Source: Varanus komodoensis (lineage: Eukaryota > Chordata > Lepidosauria > Squamata > Varanidae). From it: 64,000 nt of DNA. This document shows positions 34,441-47,041 of this stretch, piece by piece (the stretch's first letter is position 1; each line of letters opens with the position of its first letter). The translations under genes and the position numbers were made by a program. The stretch is taken from NCBI RefSeq assembly GCF_004798865.1, contig NW_025335589.1, forward strand, positions 10,909,532-10,973,531, given 5' to 3'. Below the pieces are notes generated by a model. It ran no database searches and had not been told where the DNA came from. It was given only the letters and a program-made list of their open reading frames with translations.

Positions 34441-37400
34441 AGAGTGCTTTTCCTTCTCTCCAGTGACCCCACCAGGTCCTCTCGTGGGGGAAGAAGAGAA
34501 TAAGGCTTCCAAAGGCACAGTGTTTTCTAGAGATGAGGGGTTGCAATGACCTTGCAGTTCCTGGAGAAATTGGGGGACCCTGTGAGTCAGAGTTGGCCCC
34601 AGGCTTTCAGTGGACCTCTCCTTCAGTAAGCTTCCTTTCTCATGTCTTTGTCACCAGCCTCATCCTCTTTCTTGCCATAGCTACCCCTTGCTTGCTTGAC
34701 AGCCAGACAGCCATTGAACAAGCAGCAAGTTTACATAATCAGGATGAAAAGAAGAAGCAGAGGAGCAATTTTAGGAAGCTCTGGTTAGTGGACACTTGCT
34801 GATATGTAAGCCCTTGGTAGATGCCTTATCATGCCAGTCCTTGATACCAGCTTTGTCATGTTTTAACACTCTGGAAAGGAGGCTCATACCTGTGTGCCCT
34901 TCTATCAATACTCTTCATTTTCTTTCATATGCCAGGGAAGGTGAAGACAAAACCAGTTATGTCCATCATGGGAAAGTCTGGCTTAATGTTGGTTTACCAA
35001 CCCAACAGATCTAGGGTCATCATGTATCATGTAAAGTTCAGTCCAACCCCTCTGTTGGCCATCAGTGCTCCCTCTCACAATGACGTGCTGACAACTGGCA
35101 GAATTCCCCTTCTCAGGGTCACTGGCTGGTGACTACAGTGTTTAGTTCGGTCAGTAAGACCAGTCAAGAAGGGTAGATTCCTGTCAAGGAACAGGACAAG
35201 CAGAAAATGAAGCCAGATAAGATTCAAGAGCTGGATATTGAGTTCCCGTAGACTGTAGTTTACGCATCACTTCTATAGGGCTCAAACCACAACCCTTATT
35301 CACAATCATATAGTTTTGGGTGGAACCATTTTGTGCCAGCACCCTCAACGCATTCATAAAATTCCAAATGTGTCCACAAACCACAAAAGTTTGAAGACCC
35401 TGGAAACAGGCCAACAAAGATATTTCTCAAATGGACAGGTCACTGGAAATTTCTTCTAATTTTTGCTTCATTCATATCCAGGCATCTTGGCTCATTTCCA
35501 GTTAATTGAGGAAGAATTAGTTTCTGGTGCACTGGCAGTGGCTTGTAGTGGGCCAGGGGCACCACTGGAAGTTCCCCACATTTCCCGTTGTCACAAGCAA
35601 AGCTGGTAGGACCAAATCATAGTAGCAGTGGTTTTGCTATCCGAACACTCCACCTTATCCTCCTTGGAGGAGCACCACACTTTCCAATGTAAGGAAACAT
35701 CCATGGTCATTTCCTGGCCTAGCTTGACTGTTTGTGCTTCCAGATGCAGTGGTACAGGCCATGCAAAGGAGACTGCCTGGCATCCATTTGCTTTTTTTTC
35801 CCCTAGGAAGCAAGTTTTTCACAACATTTATATCCCTTCTTTACTTTGAAGGGCTCAAAGGAGCTAACAACAATAATCTTCAAAGCAAATAAAGCCCAAA
35901 CAATAACATTTCAGTCTCTGCAATTTATGTAGCCTACTTCTGCATGTAGCCTCTGCTATATTAATGTACACTGCATTAGAATGAGATCCCTATTCACTTT
36001 TTCTTTGATGTACAACCATTCTGCTGTAATTATTCTTCTGCAACAACCACGGTAAAGATGAAATCCTTCACATACTTAAGAATAAACCCTAATGATCTCA
36101 GTAAGAGTTGTTTCTGAGGAGGTATGTGTGAAATTGTTCAGTTAAATCTTGGAAGTGACCATGCAAGTAGGCACTGTTTTTCAGCATTATATCTCCAAGT
36201 TTACATAAGCAAAATAATAAATAAGGCAAAATTGATTGTGGTCCAAAGAGTTTGCAAGCCAGGTATACATCCCTTTTTTAAATAAAGGCAATAATGTTTA
36301 AGTATACATTTTGTGAAGTAAGTTCCAACAACAATCTTTTCAGTCGAATACTGAATTATTCAGTCAAATGAATAATTTATATGGCAGAATCGTCCTGCTC
36401 TTAGATATTATATGGGAAGTATTAACTCGCAGGCCCAAAATAAATAAATAAATACATAAATAGGAATGTGCTATTCCTCAGTTTTAAAAAAAGAAGTAAA
36501 AACTCCAGTAGCAGTAGGTGATCATAAATTAGCAGTAACTAGACTATTTTGAAACAGGGTGGTTTCAATGAGTTTCTTTCATTAAAAAATGAAAAATGGA
36601 AATTAGCAAATGAACTCATTCTTATCATGTGGAAACAGAAAAGTTGGAACCTTGCACTAATAAAGAAACTCACTAAACATTTGTAAATGCAAAGAGGCAA
36701 ACTAGAAATTGAAAAATGTTATGGAATATTTATCGAATTTGTTAATATATAGAGATATATACAACAGCACCTTAAGGCACATGGAACTCTGTGTGGCGAA
36801 ATCCTGAGTGATCCAAACAAAACATAAAGAAACATTCATATGTGTTGTGCTTAAATTTGTTACTGTTCATTATTTGTGTGAATGAATGAATGGGGGCAGA
36901 ATCCAGTGGGTTGTGCTGTAATTCTCATAAGCTTCCAACTTCAGAAGTTTATAGGAGAGCCCTGAGTCCTATTAATCATATCAGTACTGCTACATATATT
37001 GTACTGCTCTGAGGTAAAGTCTCTCTATTATGACTGTGAAAGAAAATAACTATCTAAGAATCAGTAAGAAATTGCTGGGAAATAAGCAATCTTCCAAGGT
37101 CTTTTTTAACCCAGGGAGGTTCTAAAATTAAGCGGTATTACCTTAGGTGGTTGTTTTAATATGTATTTCAGATTAAATCCTTATGTAGGCACGTCTTGCA
37201 GATTAAAAAAAAAACTACTTTAGACTTAACCCTTTCTGTAACAAGGATGGCTGTTTCTAATATGCCTGTCAGGTAGAGTTAGGAATATACTGTATTAAGT
37301 TACATATAATCCTGTTTAAATTTGTACTTTCGCTGACCAAAGCTCCCTCAATTTTCTAACAGTTCAGGCTACATGTACTACTGCTTACTTCTGGTCTTTG

Positions 37401-37879
37401 TTTCTTTTAACTCCAGATGGTAACAAAACATCTCCAGATGTTTATTGGCAGCTCCGCACAATTATACGTATTGCCACTGGGACAAGCCTGAACTTGTCTG
37501 GTCTATTATTCTATCTTGCAGGGATTCTGTTGTGCTCTGGGTTAGCAGATAGTTCATTCTTCTTATAAAGACAGAGCCAAGTTCATGGTTAGAGGCTCGG
37601 GATTCAGTCCTGAGCCTAGAGAAGGAAAATTCTGTACAGTGTCTCTCTGCACAAGAAGATGAGAACCCTGGATTTCTAATCTAGAAATGACTGCCCTTGA
37701 GCATGCACAATAAGCAGGTCACCTGCCTTAATCCATCTCACATTTCCAAACTCTTCCCTCCTCTTAGGAAAAGGAAACTGAGTAACAACTCAGAGATAGG
37801 TCCAAAGAAGTTCAGTTCTGGAGACTAACATGTCTTTCCTCCTAGAAGCAAGTAAAGAGCCAAAGGATTTTTATTTAAT
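34441..37879. other. Upstream flank of PDGFC, no identifiable gene
   Basis: The first 1.3 kb (34540-35800) is richer in C than normal for this window and contains several open frames of 65-90 codons, but no recognisable domain. It could be an old, unassigned repeat. A small minus-strand SINE/LINE-tail-like piece lies at 35818-35880, and a TAAA-type run near 36435-36465. The rest is AT-rich with nothing to annotate. Confidence 0.35.
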
Positions 37880-38145
37880 TTTATTATGTATTTTTCTTAT
37901 TTTATGTGCCATTCAGGTAATTTTGAAATGTTATATTGAATGTTCAATTTTATATACCCCTCTTATATTCTATCTTAGTTTATTTTATTAATGTTATATA
38001 TTGCTTTTATTATGTATTGTAGGTTACTATATTTATTGTGATATGTATTTAAATTCATTGTTTTAATTGCTGCATCATATATTATGAACTACCCAGAAAC
38101 CCTATGGCTAAGGGGGCAGCATACAAATCAAATAAATAAACTTGG
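37880..38145 (+). mobile_element. L2-type LINE 3' end
   Basis: AT-rich UTR followed by ttatgaactacccagaaacc, ctatggctaagggggcagca and aaatcaaataaataaac. This is the squamate L2-type tail ('gaaccgcccagag..ggggcggtataaat') with a (TAAA)n end. Confidence 0.6.
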
Positions 38146-39439
38146 CAATGTTGTTTCATGCAATGCAACGTTGATTTTATAGATGAACTACACAATTCCT
38201 GGCAGTAAATGACACAGGTTCCTCCTCCTTTTTTTGGAAACTTCCACCATCAAATAGCCCTTTCCCATTTATTGAAAATGAGAAGTATAACCCCCTTGAT
38301 TTTGGAGGGCTGAGCATCAGTCCTTTTGGCTGGATGTTTTTGCTACCATTATCCCATTTTTCTTCCATTGAAAACAAAGTGTTAGATAGGATTCTGAGGC
38401 ATTCTCCCATTCAGGTATCAGACCTGCTTAGATTGTTTTACTATATGGCATCAGAACATGGGATAGAATACCGTAGCTGTGCCACCTCTGTTATTTCCCT
38501 GCTTTCCTTGATGGCCGTTTCCATTATATTATCTTCAGTCACAGGTACTTCAAGGTTGGCACATGATATAAATAAAACATTGGAAGGATTTATACCCCAC
38601 ACTGTATGCCAGGCAGACATGGGATATCAAAAAGCCAGAAATAATGTCTGCTAAAAGTTGTGGCTAAAAGTGATTTCAATAGTTTTCATCAAGGAAATGA
38701 CCTGTGGTGCTTTTCCATGAGTCAAATGACTAATGTTTGAAGCAGCCTTGAATCTCAGACTTGCCAACATACAGTTTGCAAAAGCTAGCAAAGTTTAAAA
38801 GTAAAGTCAGAGAGAAATAGAATAGGAATATGGATACCCTTTTGGTGTAATCGACAGAAAGTTGCAATAGCTTGCACATGTACAGTTTCAAGTTTAAAAT
38901 TGAGACCAAATCAATAAAAATACATTTTGCATAAATTGAACACCTCTGAGGCTTGTTAACAAGTTGGCTAGTTCTACCAGATGCTGGTGAGATAATGCAG
39001 ACAATGCCTCATTCAGGCATATGATGTAGGCATGCTCTCCAGTGGTGTATTTTAGGGTGGAAGCCATAGCTTGTTCTTGGAAAATCTGTGATAATTGCAG
39101 CTGTTTGCACATTTTAAAATTAATTCCCTTTGATGGGTATTAAGAGCAAAAGTGGACAATGAGGGAACTGACAGCGGCAAAGAGATTCCATATTTCAAGC
39201 TTGGGATGCATGCATTCTGTGATGATAAGAGATGGCTGTACCCACAGAATACTTCCTGGCCACTCAGGCAGTTCTTACCATTAACGCAGGGGTTTTTTTT
39301 AACTGAATGTCCTGGAGTGCTTCATATTTTTAGGCTTATGTTAAAAAATGCACACTTTCTCTGTAAAACAGATCATGTTCAGGGCAAGGGACAAAGTAAG
39401 ACAAACAACCGAAAATGCTCAGTGTTCTGACATTTTAGA
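38146..39439. other. Intergenic DNA, no recognisable feature
   Basis: The open frame at 38334-38654 (106 codons, plus strand) has no recognisable motif. Confidence 0.45.
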
Positions 39440-39720
39440 TTAAATCCTTTTGATGGAAATAATGGAAAAATCAACTCAAGTTGCGACAACCCAGATTCAG
39501 ACTAGGTATCAGGAAAAGTTGCCTTACTTGCAGAGCAAAATGACAGTGGAACCCGCTGCCAAGAGAGGTGGTGAGTTCTCCTACACTAGAGACATTCAAA
39601 AAGAAACTGAACAGTCATCTGAGTGGGATGGCGTAACTTAGTGACCTGCAACAGCAGGCAGTTGGACCTGATGCCCTTCTTGGTCCCTTCCAACTCTACT
39701 ATTATATGATTCTATAATTT
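39440..39720 (+). mobile_element. CR1 LINE 3' end
   Basis: gacagtggaacccgctgcca, ggtggtgagttctcctacac, cagttggacctgatgccctt and the tail tcccttccaactctactatt then tatgattctata are the standard CR1 3' end. A different CR1 lineage from the tttctatg-tailed copies at 8.6 and 12.9 kb is suggested by the attctat tail. Confidence 0.85.
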
Positions 39721-41049
39721 TTTTCACATCTCTACTGTGAGCACTTGCAAACTATTGTGAGAAAAATTCCTGATTCAGGTGTCAAGAGGGAGAAGCTTCC
39801 AAACAGTCAGAAAGAGCTGAGTGTATAATACCATTAATACACCGTTATTTGCCTTGCTAAGTTGTGGAATCTCTTGATCAAGGATGTCAAATAACACAGG
39901 GTGGTACTGCTACATATTCCACACATGCACTGCCTGAAAGGCAAAGAGAAAGAGGCAACGTAAGCTATTGAGAAAAGCAAAAGTGAAAGGAACCCTACAT
40001 CTTGGCAGCAACTTCCTTTTGTATCCAGTCCTCAGAGCCATTGGCACTTATATCCCCCACAAGCAGCCCAAATGGAGGCCGGAGAAGATCCAGATAGCTC
40101 CAGGATTAAAATGTAAACTGGAAAAGGGGACTCAAGCAGCAGATGATACTCTGATATCATTCAGTGGAGTGGAAAGAAAGTGATCATACGTTACGAAAAG
40201 TGTTACATTATGAGGTATAACATGCCAAACTGAATTCACATACGCTAAATGAAAATAAATTCCTGGATTATTTGATTGTCTCCTTAATTTCCCAGCGGGT
40301 TGTTGTGCATATAGCACACTTTCTGGTTAGACGATCAGAGACTGAATTGATGTGGGGATCCAAGATCTCAAAAGGTCAAGTACCACTAGATAGGGAGCTC
40401 AGCCTGGAAAAAAAGGTGGTACTGCGTGAAGCAACTCAAGGGTGCTAAGAAACAACAATTAGACCTAGTAGCATAAGGTAGACAATGTTTGTATGAGGGT
40501 AAGGCTACAGGAACAGGAGTTGTGGAATCAGTTCGGAAGACAAACCCACAAAACATGAACAAGAGATGCCAGCACAGGAAAGAAAATTGCCCAGGGAAGT
40601 TTATGTTTCTTGCAATTAGAAACAAACAAACAAAAGACACAAAAGCATGCTTTCTAGGCATTGTCAGCACTGTTACATCAATCTGAAAAGAAGGAACTGA
40701 CAACATATGGGCATATGAGCCTATCTGAGTTACTATTGCTAATCATAAAGCTTCTATCCTGTGGAGTTTAATGTTAGATTGCAATGTTAGATTTATTTGA
40801 CATTGTTACCACTTGAGATACACAAGATAGTCAACACTATGAAGGTGGAAACTATTATTATTGTAGCACACAAGTTAGGTAAATAAAAACAAAGTGGCAT
40901 TGTTGGTTGCCTAACTATTCATCTTTGGGGTGAAATGCCTAAAGAAACTCTGGTGCAACCCACTGTCTCATACAGTATAAGTAGTTGAAGGAAGTCCAGC
41001 TGTACGCAATGTTGTGCCGCATCATATTTGGGAAGGCCCTAGAGTTTGT
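39721..41049. other. Intergenic DNA, no recognisable feature
   Basis: No familiar repeat or coding signal. The left edge of the Tc1-like element may extend into the last 100 bp. Confidence 0.45.
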
Positions 41050-42030
41050 CGGGCAGCATAACTAAACAAACAATATAAATACCAAGGACCAACTCCAGGA
41101 TAAAGCTGTGCAGAAGCACACATCAGGGTTGGGTTATTAAAAAATGTATCAAACTATGATCATCCTCCAGAACACCATTACACCCATTGTTACCAAATGG
41201 AAAAAATAGATACAGCTATGACTCTGCTTACAGATGGCTGCCTTCCAAACCTCGTTGTCCAGTCAAGAAGGGCATTAGTCAGTGAGGCAACCAAGAGGTC
41301 AACACTAACTCTGAAATTGCTGGAGAGGTCTGCAGCTGGGATGGGGAAAAGTGTTCATAGAGCAGCTGTCACCTGGATGCTCCACAAGCTGGCTTTATGG
41401 AAAAGTGGCAAACAGAAAGCCAATGCTGAAACAACCCCATATCGAAGCCCTTTTTGGAGTTTGCAGGAGACACATGGAAGACAGAGCAAACATGTGGGGA
41501 AAGGTTCACTCATTTAATGAGGCCAAAACTGAACATTTTGGCCTTGCTGCGAAATGCTATGTGTTGTACAACACAGTGAAGCATGCTTCAGGGATGCTTT
41601 TCCTTAGCAGAGACTGTGAAACTGTTTCATAGTGATACTAGATAGATGGGGCCCAGTACAATGCAATTCTAAAGGCAAAATTTGTTAGTTTGCAAGGAAC
41701 CTGGGTCTGAGGGAGCAGGACACGTTCCAGCAGGACAAGGACCCCTAAACACTCAGTCTAACACTGGAATAGTTTAAAAAGATGGACCTGAATGTCTTAG
41801 AAGGGTCCAGTCAAAGCCCAGACCTCAATCTGATTGAAAGCTGCTGTTCACCAATAGCCCATTAAAGCTGACAGAGCTGGAGCAGTTTTGCCAGAAAGAA
41901 TGGGCCAACATTGCAAGATCCAGGTGTGGAAAGCTGACAGGGACTTACTCAGGAAGACTTGTGGCTGTAATTGCCACTGCATATTGCCTTGAGAAGGGTG
42001 GATGAATAGCTATGTCTTTATTTAACTTTA
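41050..42030 (+). mobile_element. Tc1-like DNA transposon, decayed
   Basis: Translated pieces follow Tc1 transposase order. A helix-turn-helix region (DKAVQKHTSGLGY near 41100, VTKWKK near 41190) is followed by HRAAVTWMLHKLALW, VANRKPML and FNEAKTEHFGLAAKCYV (the 'W(S)DE(T)K..FG' segment near 41510). Next comes FQQDKDP near 41735, and QSPDLNLIES near 41820 (normally 'SPDLNPIENLW'). The frame is broken by several stops and shifts, so no transposase can be made. Terminal inverted repeats were not resolved. It is old. Confidence 0.85.
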
Positions 42031-43020
42031 GTGATACAGTAAATCTATTTTACACCTCAACATGTTGAGCATCTTGTATGCATCAAGTGGTAACATCCCA
42101 ATTAAATCCATTTCAATTGCAAGTTACAACACAACAAAATGTGGAAAAGTCAAAGGCAGGAGAAATACAAAGCAGGGTAAGCATATTTGCTTGCATCCAT
42201 CCTTTTTATACCCAGTTTCTACTGGTCATTCTTACCAATGTAAATTGAAGGATCCTTGGTTCTTAAGTGACTAGGTATGATGGGCACCAGGTGCATTAAC
42301 AGTGTTGTATAAATCACTTTCTTCAGTATCTGGAGACTTTTGTATGCCTGATGCTATAGATCTCAGAAAAAGATCAAATGGATTCAAATGAGCTTAGATT
42401 CATAGGAATCTCACCCACATATTCTATAGCAGATCAACTTTTTCCAAGCTGTGCAGATTTTGTGGGCTTGGGGGCTGTTTTTAATTGTTCTGACTTTTGG
42501 GGTAGGGACCTTTGCCCAAAAGTAAAGATAATGTACAGCAAACATAATGCAAATTGCAGTAAAACAGATCTGTTCAGATGGCAGTCTGAAAACAATCATC
42601 AGCACAGATCTGAATTTTCCAATACATCCATGATGATTTGATCCTATGGAATGTGATTCAGAGGGTTCTTGTTGGTGTTGCATCACAACAAACAGGTGCC
42701 AAAGAAGATGGGCTTAAAATGAGAACTGGAAAGGAGGGTTTTGTTTTTTGTTTTTTTTAATGGAAGGCAATGTGCTGTATACCAATTGTAAGTAAAGCTG
42801 GTAGGGAAAATGGCAACTGTCCTTTAAAAAATGGCTGGCTTCATTTGGCAACTGTGCTATCTTTTTTGAAAAAGCTCATTTTAATTATTGCAATTTCTTT
42901 GAATGAATTTAAATTTCATTTACGCTATCTTGATATTTTGATGTGAATTTATTTCCAGTTGGTTATTAAGACCTGTTGCTAAATATGTAACTGGTTTCTT
43001 TGTCCATTTTATTTCATTGT
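42031..43020. other. Intergenic DNA, no recognisable feature
   Basis: AT-rich. A poly-T tract at 42740-42760 is the only low-complexity DNA. Confidence 0.45.
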
Positions 43021-43362
43021 ACAGGTGGCACAGTGGTTTAAACCACTGTGCTGCTGGGCTGGTTGAGCGAAAGGTCACCGGTTCGAATCTGCACAATGGG
43101 GTGAGTTCCCATTGCTCTATCCCAGCTCCTGCCAACCTTGCAGTTTGAAAGCATGCAAATGCAAGTAGATGAAAAGGTACCACTTCGGTGGGAAGGTAAC
43201 AGCATTCAGTGCACTTTGGTATTTAGTCATGCAGGCCACATGACCATGGAGACTGTCTCAGGACAAACGCTGGCTCCCTCGGCTAGGAAATGGAGATGAG
43301 CGCCGCCCACTAGAGTCAGGCATGACTGGACTTAATGTCAAGGGGAAACCTTTACCTTTTTA
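43021..43362 (+). mobile_element. Sauria-type SINE, full length
   Basis: The tRNA-like head acaggtggcacagtggttta with B box ggttcgaatctgcacaatgg is followed by the body ccagctcctgccaaccttgc, aagcatgcaaatgcaagtag and ccacatgaccatggagactg. The 3' part agatgagcgccgcccactag, agtcaggcatgactggactt and aaacctttaccttttt carries the Bov-B-like tail. About 340 bp. Bov-B LINE proteins are thought to mobilise this family, and a Bov-B relic lies at 59.8-61.8 kb. Confidence 0.9.
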
Positions 43363-43847
43363 CTCTGCTATCATTTTTCTGTCCTTTTCAAAGAAACTAA
43401 TTCCCATCCATTCCATTTCTGTTCACCTCAGCCTATAGTATATACTGGCAGGGGAGGCTTGGGAGCTGCAGGCAGCTCTTTGAGTTTATTACGTGGCTTG
43501 CTGCCATGGGCACCTGCTCGCTGCCCACTGTCTGCTGCTGCCTTTTTTTAGTTATTCCACACAACCAAAAATCCCTTTACTGGTAAGTCATGTCTAGGTA
43601 GACTCCATCAGTGAATATGGACTTTGTCTTAACATGCATCACTTTCCCTGCCCAGATCTTGGAGCAATACTGGATATTCCATTCCGAGCATAATGCAGGT
43701 GACAAGTGTGAAAAATGAATCTGGAATTGAAGATTGGATGACAGTAATATGAATACCCTGTCCAATTCTTTATCTGTAGTAGTATAGTTAACGTCATTGT
43801 TAGTTCATTGCCAGTTTGTTTAATGGCAATATAGCCCAAAGTGCAAA

Positions 43848-43882
<35 letters not shown>

Positions 43883-44584
43883 GAAGTGGGAGGATTTTTT
43901 CCATCCAATAATTCTTCAAAGCTGCATTATTAACCACACTTGTTTCAGGATTTCCATTAAATTATATTACTGAAGATATTGCCAACATTTTTCTATATTG
44001 ATCATACACTTGAATCCAATCCTAGTGCCTTATTCTTAAAACAATATACTATTTTTTTTTACTTGTGCAGGAACTTTGTTCAGTCTCACCAACATCTGGA
44101 TCACAGATTATCTCATAAAATGTATCCATGTTGACAATGTGTGTTTAAAGGGTCGATTTAGCACTCATTTCATATTACAGGGTTGTTGGGTTCTTTTCCT
44201 TAAGAAAGTGGCACCCAGTTGCTTTGAATGGAAAAATGGAATTACAGTGTTATAGTCTGTCTTTGAAATAGATGATTCTTTGGAAGGCATTTAAGAAGGA
44301 TCTAGACTATGGCCATGCCAGACTGCAACTATCTCAAGTTCTCATCTGTTTTAACATGTGTTCAAACACCCATGTACAGAGTGGTGATAAATATCCTCAC
44401 ATAGATAATACTTTTTCAGGTTTCACGTGGAGAGGCATCAGATTTGAGACATGTTGAGACAATTTTGAGATAAACATTTATACCATTTCGTAAATAGTTC
44501 ATCCAAAAAATGATCACCCCTGCACATTAAAATGGTAAGACCCTGCACAAGATGTGCACAAGCTCATTAACAAAACAATCTTCT
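43363..44584. other. Intergenic DNA with a (GACA)n tract; no gene
   Basis: Apart from the microsatellite at 43849-43884, nothing was recognised. Confidence 0.45.
43849..43884 (+). repeat. (GACA)n microsatellite
   Basis: About eight uninterrupted GACA units. GACA/GATA repeats are common and often polymorphic in squamates. Confidence 0.95.
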
Positions 44585-44663
44585 ACATGTCAGCTCAGAA
44601 GTAAGTCCCAATACATTTAAAGTTTTTTATTCTCTTGTAAATGCATAAGATTGTAGCCTTACT
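44585..44663. mobile_element. Family B fold-back repeat
   Basis: catgtcagctcagaagtaag, tcccaatacatttaaagttt and aaatgcataagattgtagcc match the family B arm, centre and end. Confidence 0.65.
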
Positions 44664-45320
44664 TTATTTGAGTCACTGCTGGGATCCTGCCTGGTGGTGC
44701 ATTGCCTTTTCTTAGTTTTACAATAAACTGTAAATTATCCATAATTGTTATAGTACAATAGATGATATAAAGACGTGTTTCTTTTAAAATCTTAATTACT
44801 CACTGATTAATTTGCCACCCAGATTGCTTTTCTTAGCTCCATTTCAGTGTTGATGCTAATGCTGATGTTCACCAGAATGAATAATGCCCCATTCCATTTA
44901 AAATCTTTGCCTGGAGGCAGACTATCGTGCTTGTTTAGAATATTGCATGATGAGTTTCTAATCTAAGAAGACATTTAAGCATGTGTTTGAATATCAAAAG
45001 ATAAATGTGAACAGGGAGACATGCTAAGTTGGGGTTCAAATTGCTTTAGAAATTATGGCAAACAAGAGATTTAAAACTATGTATATATAAACTTTGGAAT
45101 CAGGAACTTAGTATGCTATACTATACTAGTTCTAGTTTTTACTAGCTGGAATTATGTAACAATTAGGAATGCTGACTCCTGTTTGAAGCTGAATCATGAT
45201 TAAGTAGTTAACTTGAACATTAAAGGATAATATTGATTGTGGTATATTTGGGAAGTTAGTAAGGAGTTTTCTTTCTTTTTGCAAGCCTATGTGAATTATA
45301 TCTGTTGCATTGTATAAGGG

Positions 45321-45450
45321 CACAATCCTATGCAAGTTTAGACAGATCAAAGGCCTATACCTCCCAGCATGTCCCAGCAAGCTATACTGGGTACAGTATA
45401 CTGGGAGGTGTACTCTGTTTCTTTTCTGTTTAAACTTGAATCGGATTGTA
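45321..45450. mobile_element. 130-bp palindromic MITE
   Basis: The terminal 25 bp at the left (cacaatcctatgcaagttta then gacag, 45321-45345) and the complement of 45426-45450 match at 21 of 25 positions. A nested inner inverted repeat (acctcccag near 45359 and ctgggaggt near 45401) adds to the hairpin. The outer ends share 'caatcctatgca' with family B. There is no coding capacity. Confidence 0.75.
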
Positions 45451-45536
45451 CTTTAAGTGATGATGAGGAGAATGTCAAATTGCATTTATATCTTAACTTG
45501 CTTCTTGTAAGAAAACCAAGATAGCTTGCATAGTAT

Positions 45537-46427
45537 TTGGTTCAGCACCATCCACGCCTGGAGAGGAGGGGAGGGGGGGTCGCTTTGGTTTACCGAGCCT
45601 CCATCTCCCTCATGGGACTTCCAGTCCCTTCGAGGCCAGGGCTGGAGTGTCTCTACTTGGTGTTGGGTGACCGAGACAGATTGAGGATTCTGTTGGTGTA
45701 CTGTGCACCCTTCTGCCCAACGGTCTCCCTGCCTGAGCTGATGGAGATCATCTCGGACCTGGTGTTGAGGACCCCCAGGATGTTGGTCCTGGGGGTCTTC
45801 AATCTCCATGCCGAGACTGGTCTGACTGGGGCGGCTCAGGACTTCATGGCCTCCATGACAGCCATGGGGCTGTCTCAACATGTCACCGGCCCCACCCATG
45901 AACGTGGACATACCCTGGACCTGATTTTCTCGATGGGGCAGGAAGAGGGTGGTCTGAGGGTGAAGAATTTATGCCTGACACCCCTGCCATGGTCAGATCA
46001 CTTCCTGGTGAGGTTTGTGCTCGAAAGCGGCCTCTCCATCTGTAAGGGTGCGGACCCGATTGTGTGGGTCTGCCCTCAGAGCTGGATAGATCCGGATGGA
46101 TTCCTGAAGGCCCTGGGGGAGTTTCCGGCTGACAAGACTGATGCTCCTGTCGAGGCCCTGGTCGAACTGTGGAATGGGGAGATGACCAGGGCTGTTGACA
46201 CGATCGCTCCTAAGCGTCCTCTCCCGCCGGGCAGAGCCCACTCTTCCCCTTGGTATACACCTGAATTGCGGGCGATGAAGCAGGCTGGGAGACGGCTAGA
46301 GCGTAGGTGGAGGAAATCATGGGATGAATCTGACCGAACACACTTGAGAGCCCATTATTGGGCCTATGCTGTGGCGGTGAGGGCGGCGAAGAAGAAATTC
46401 TTCTCCATCTCCATTGCCTCCTCATAA
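45537..46427 (+). pseudogene. L2 endonuclease domain (partial) and linker
   Basis: Open frame of 296 codons. Recognisable pieces in order: RGGGVALVYRA (residues ~11-21), LLVYCAP, LVLGVFNLHAE (normally LGDFN), GPTHERGHTLDLIF, and WSDHFLVRF with the conserved SDH. The first codons before RGGGV are flanking or truncated element sequence. It ends at a stop, after which the same frame reopens at 46452 for 164 codons with KKASLDPEVATNYRPVANIP, the beginning of the RT domain. Confidence 0.85.
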
Positions 46428-47041
46428 TGCCATCTGGCGGAGCTTTTTCGAGTGGTGCATGGCCTGGTTTATCCTGGCCCCAAGAAAGATCTGGTTTCAC
46501 CCTCGAAGGCCCACTGTGACAACTTTGCCCAGCATTTCAGGGAGAAAATCGCTCAGATTCGTCACGAGCTAGACTCTACTAGTGACTCAGAGGTTTCTGG
46601 GGAGATACCAATGCCGCTGCCTGGTCCAAAATTAATGGATAAATTTCAGTTATTGTGGCCTGATGATGTGGACATGGTGCTTGGACGAGTACGTCCCACC
46701 ACTTGCCTATTGGACCCTTGCCCGTCTTGGTTAATAAATAATGCCAAGCACGGGATTGGGATCTGGATCTTGGAAGTGGTTAACGCTTCTCTGAGGGAGG
46801 GTCGGATACCTGCCTCTTTAAAGGAGGTGGTAGTCCGACTGGTCCTGAAGAAAGCATCACTGGATCCAGAGGTGGCCACTAATTATAGACCAGTGGCCAA
46901 CATCCCATTTTTGGGCAAGGTGTTGGAGCGGGTGGTGGTGGGATAACTCCAAGCACTCTTGGATGAAACTGATTATCTGGACCCATTTCAGTTCATCTTC
47001 AGACCCGGGTATGGTACTGAAACTGCCTTGGTTGCCTGTAT

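Noticed and set aside
43441-43560. GC-richer segment after the Sauria SINE (ctgctgctgcc words) as a gene fragment
   Set aside because: It is short, has no open frame of note and no splice context. It is probably a scrap of unknown repeat.
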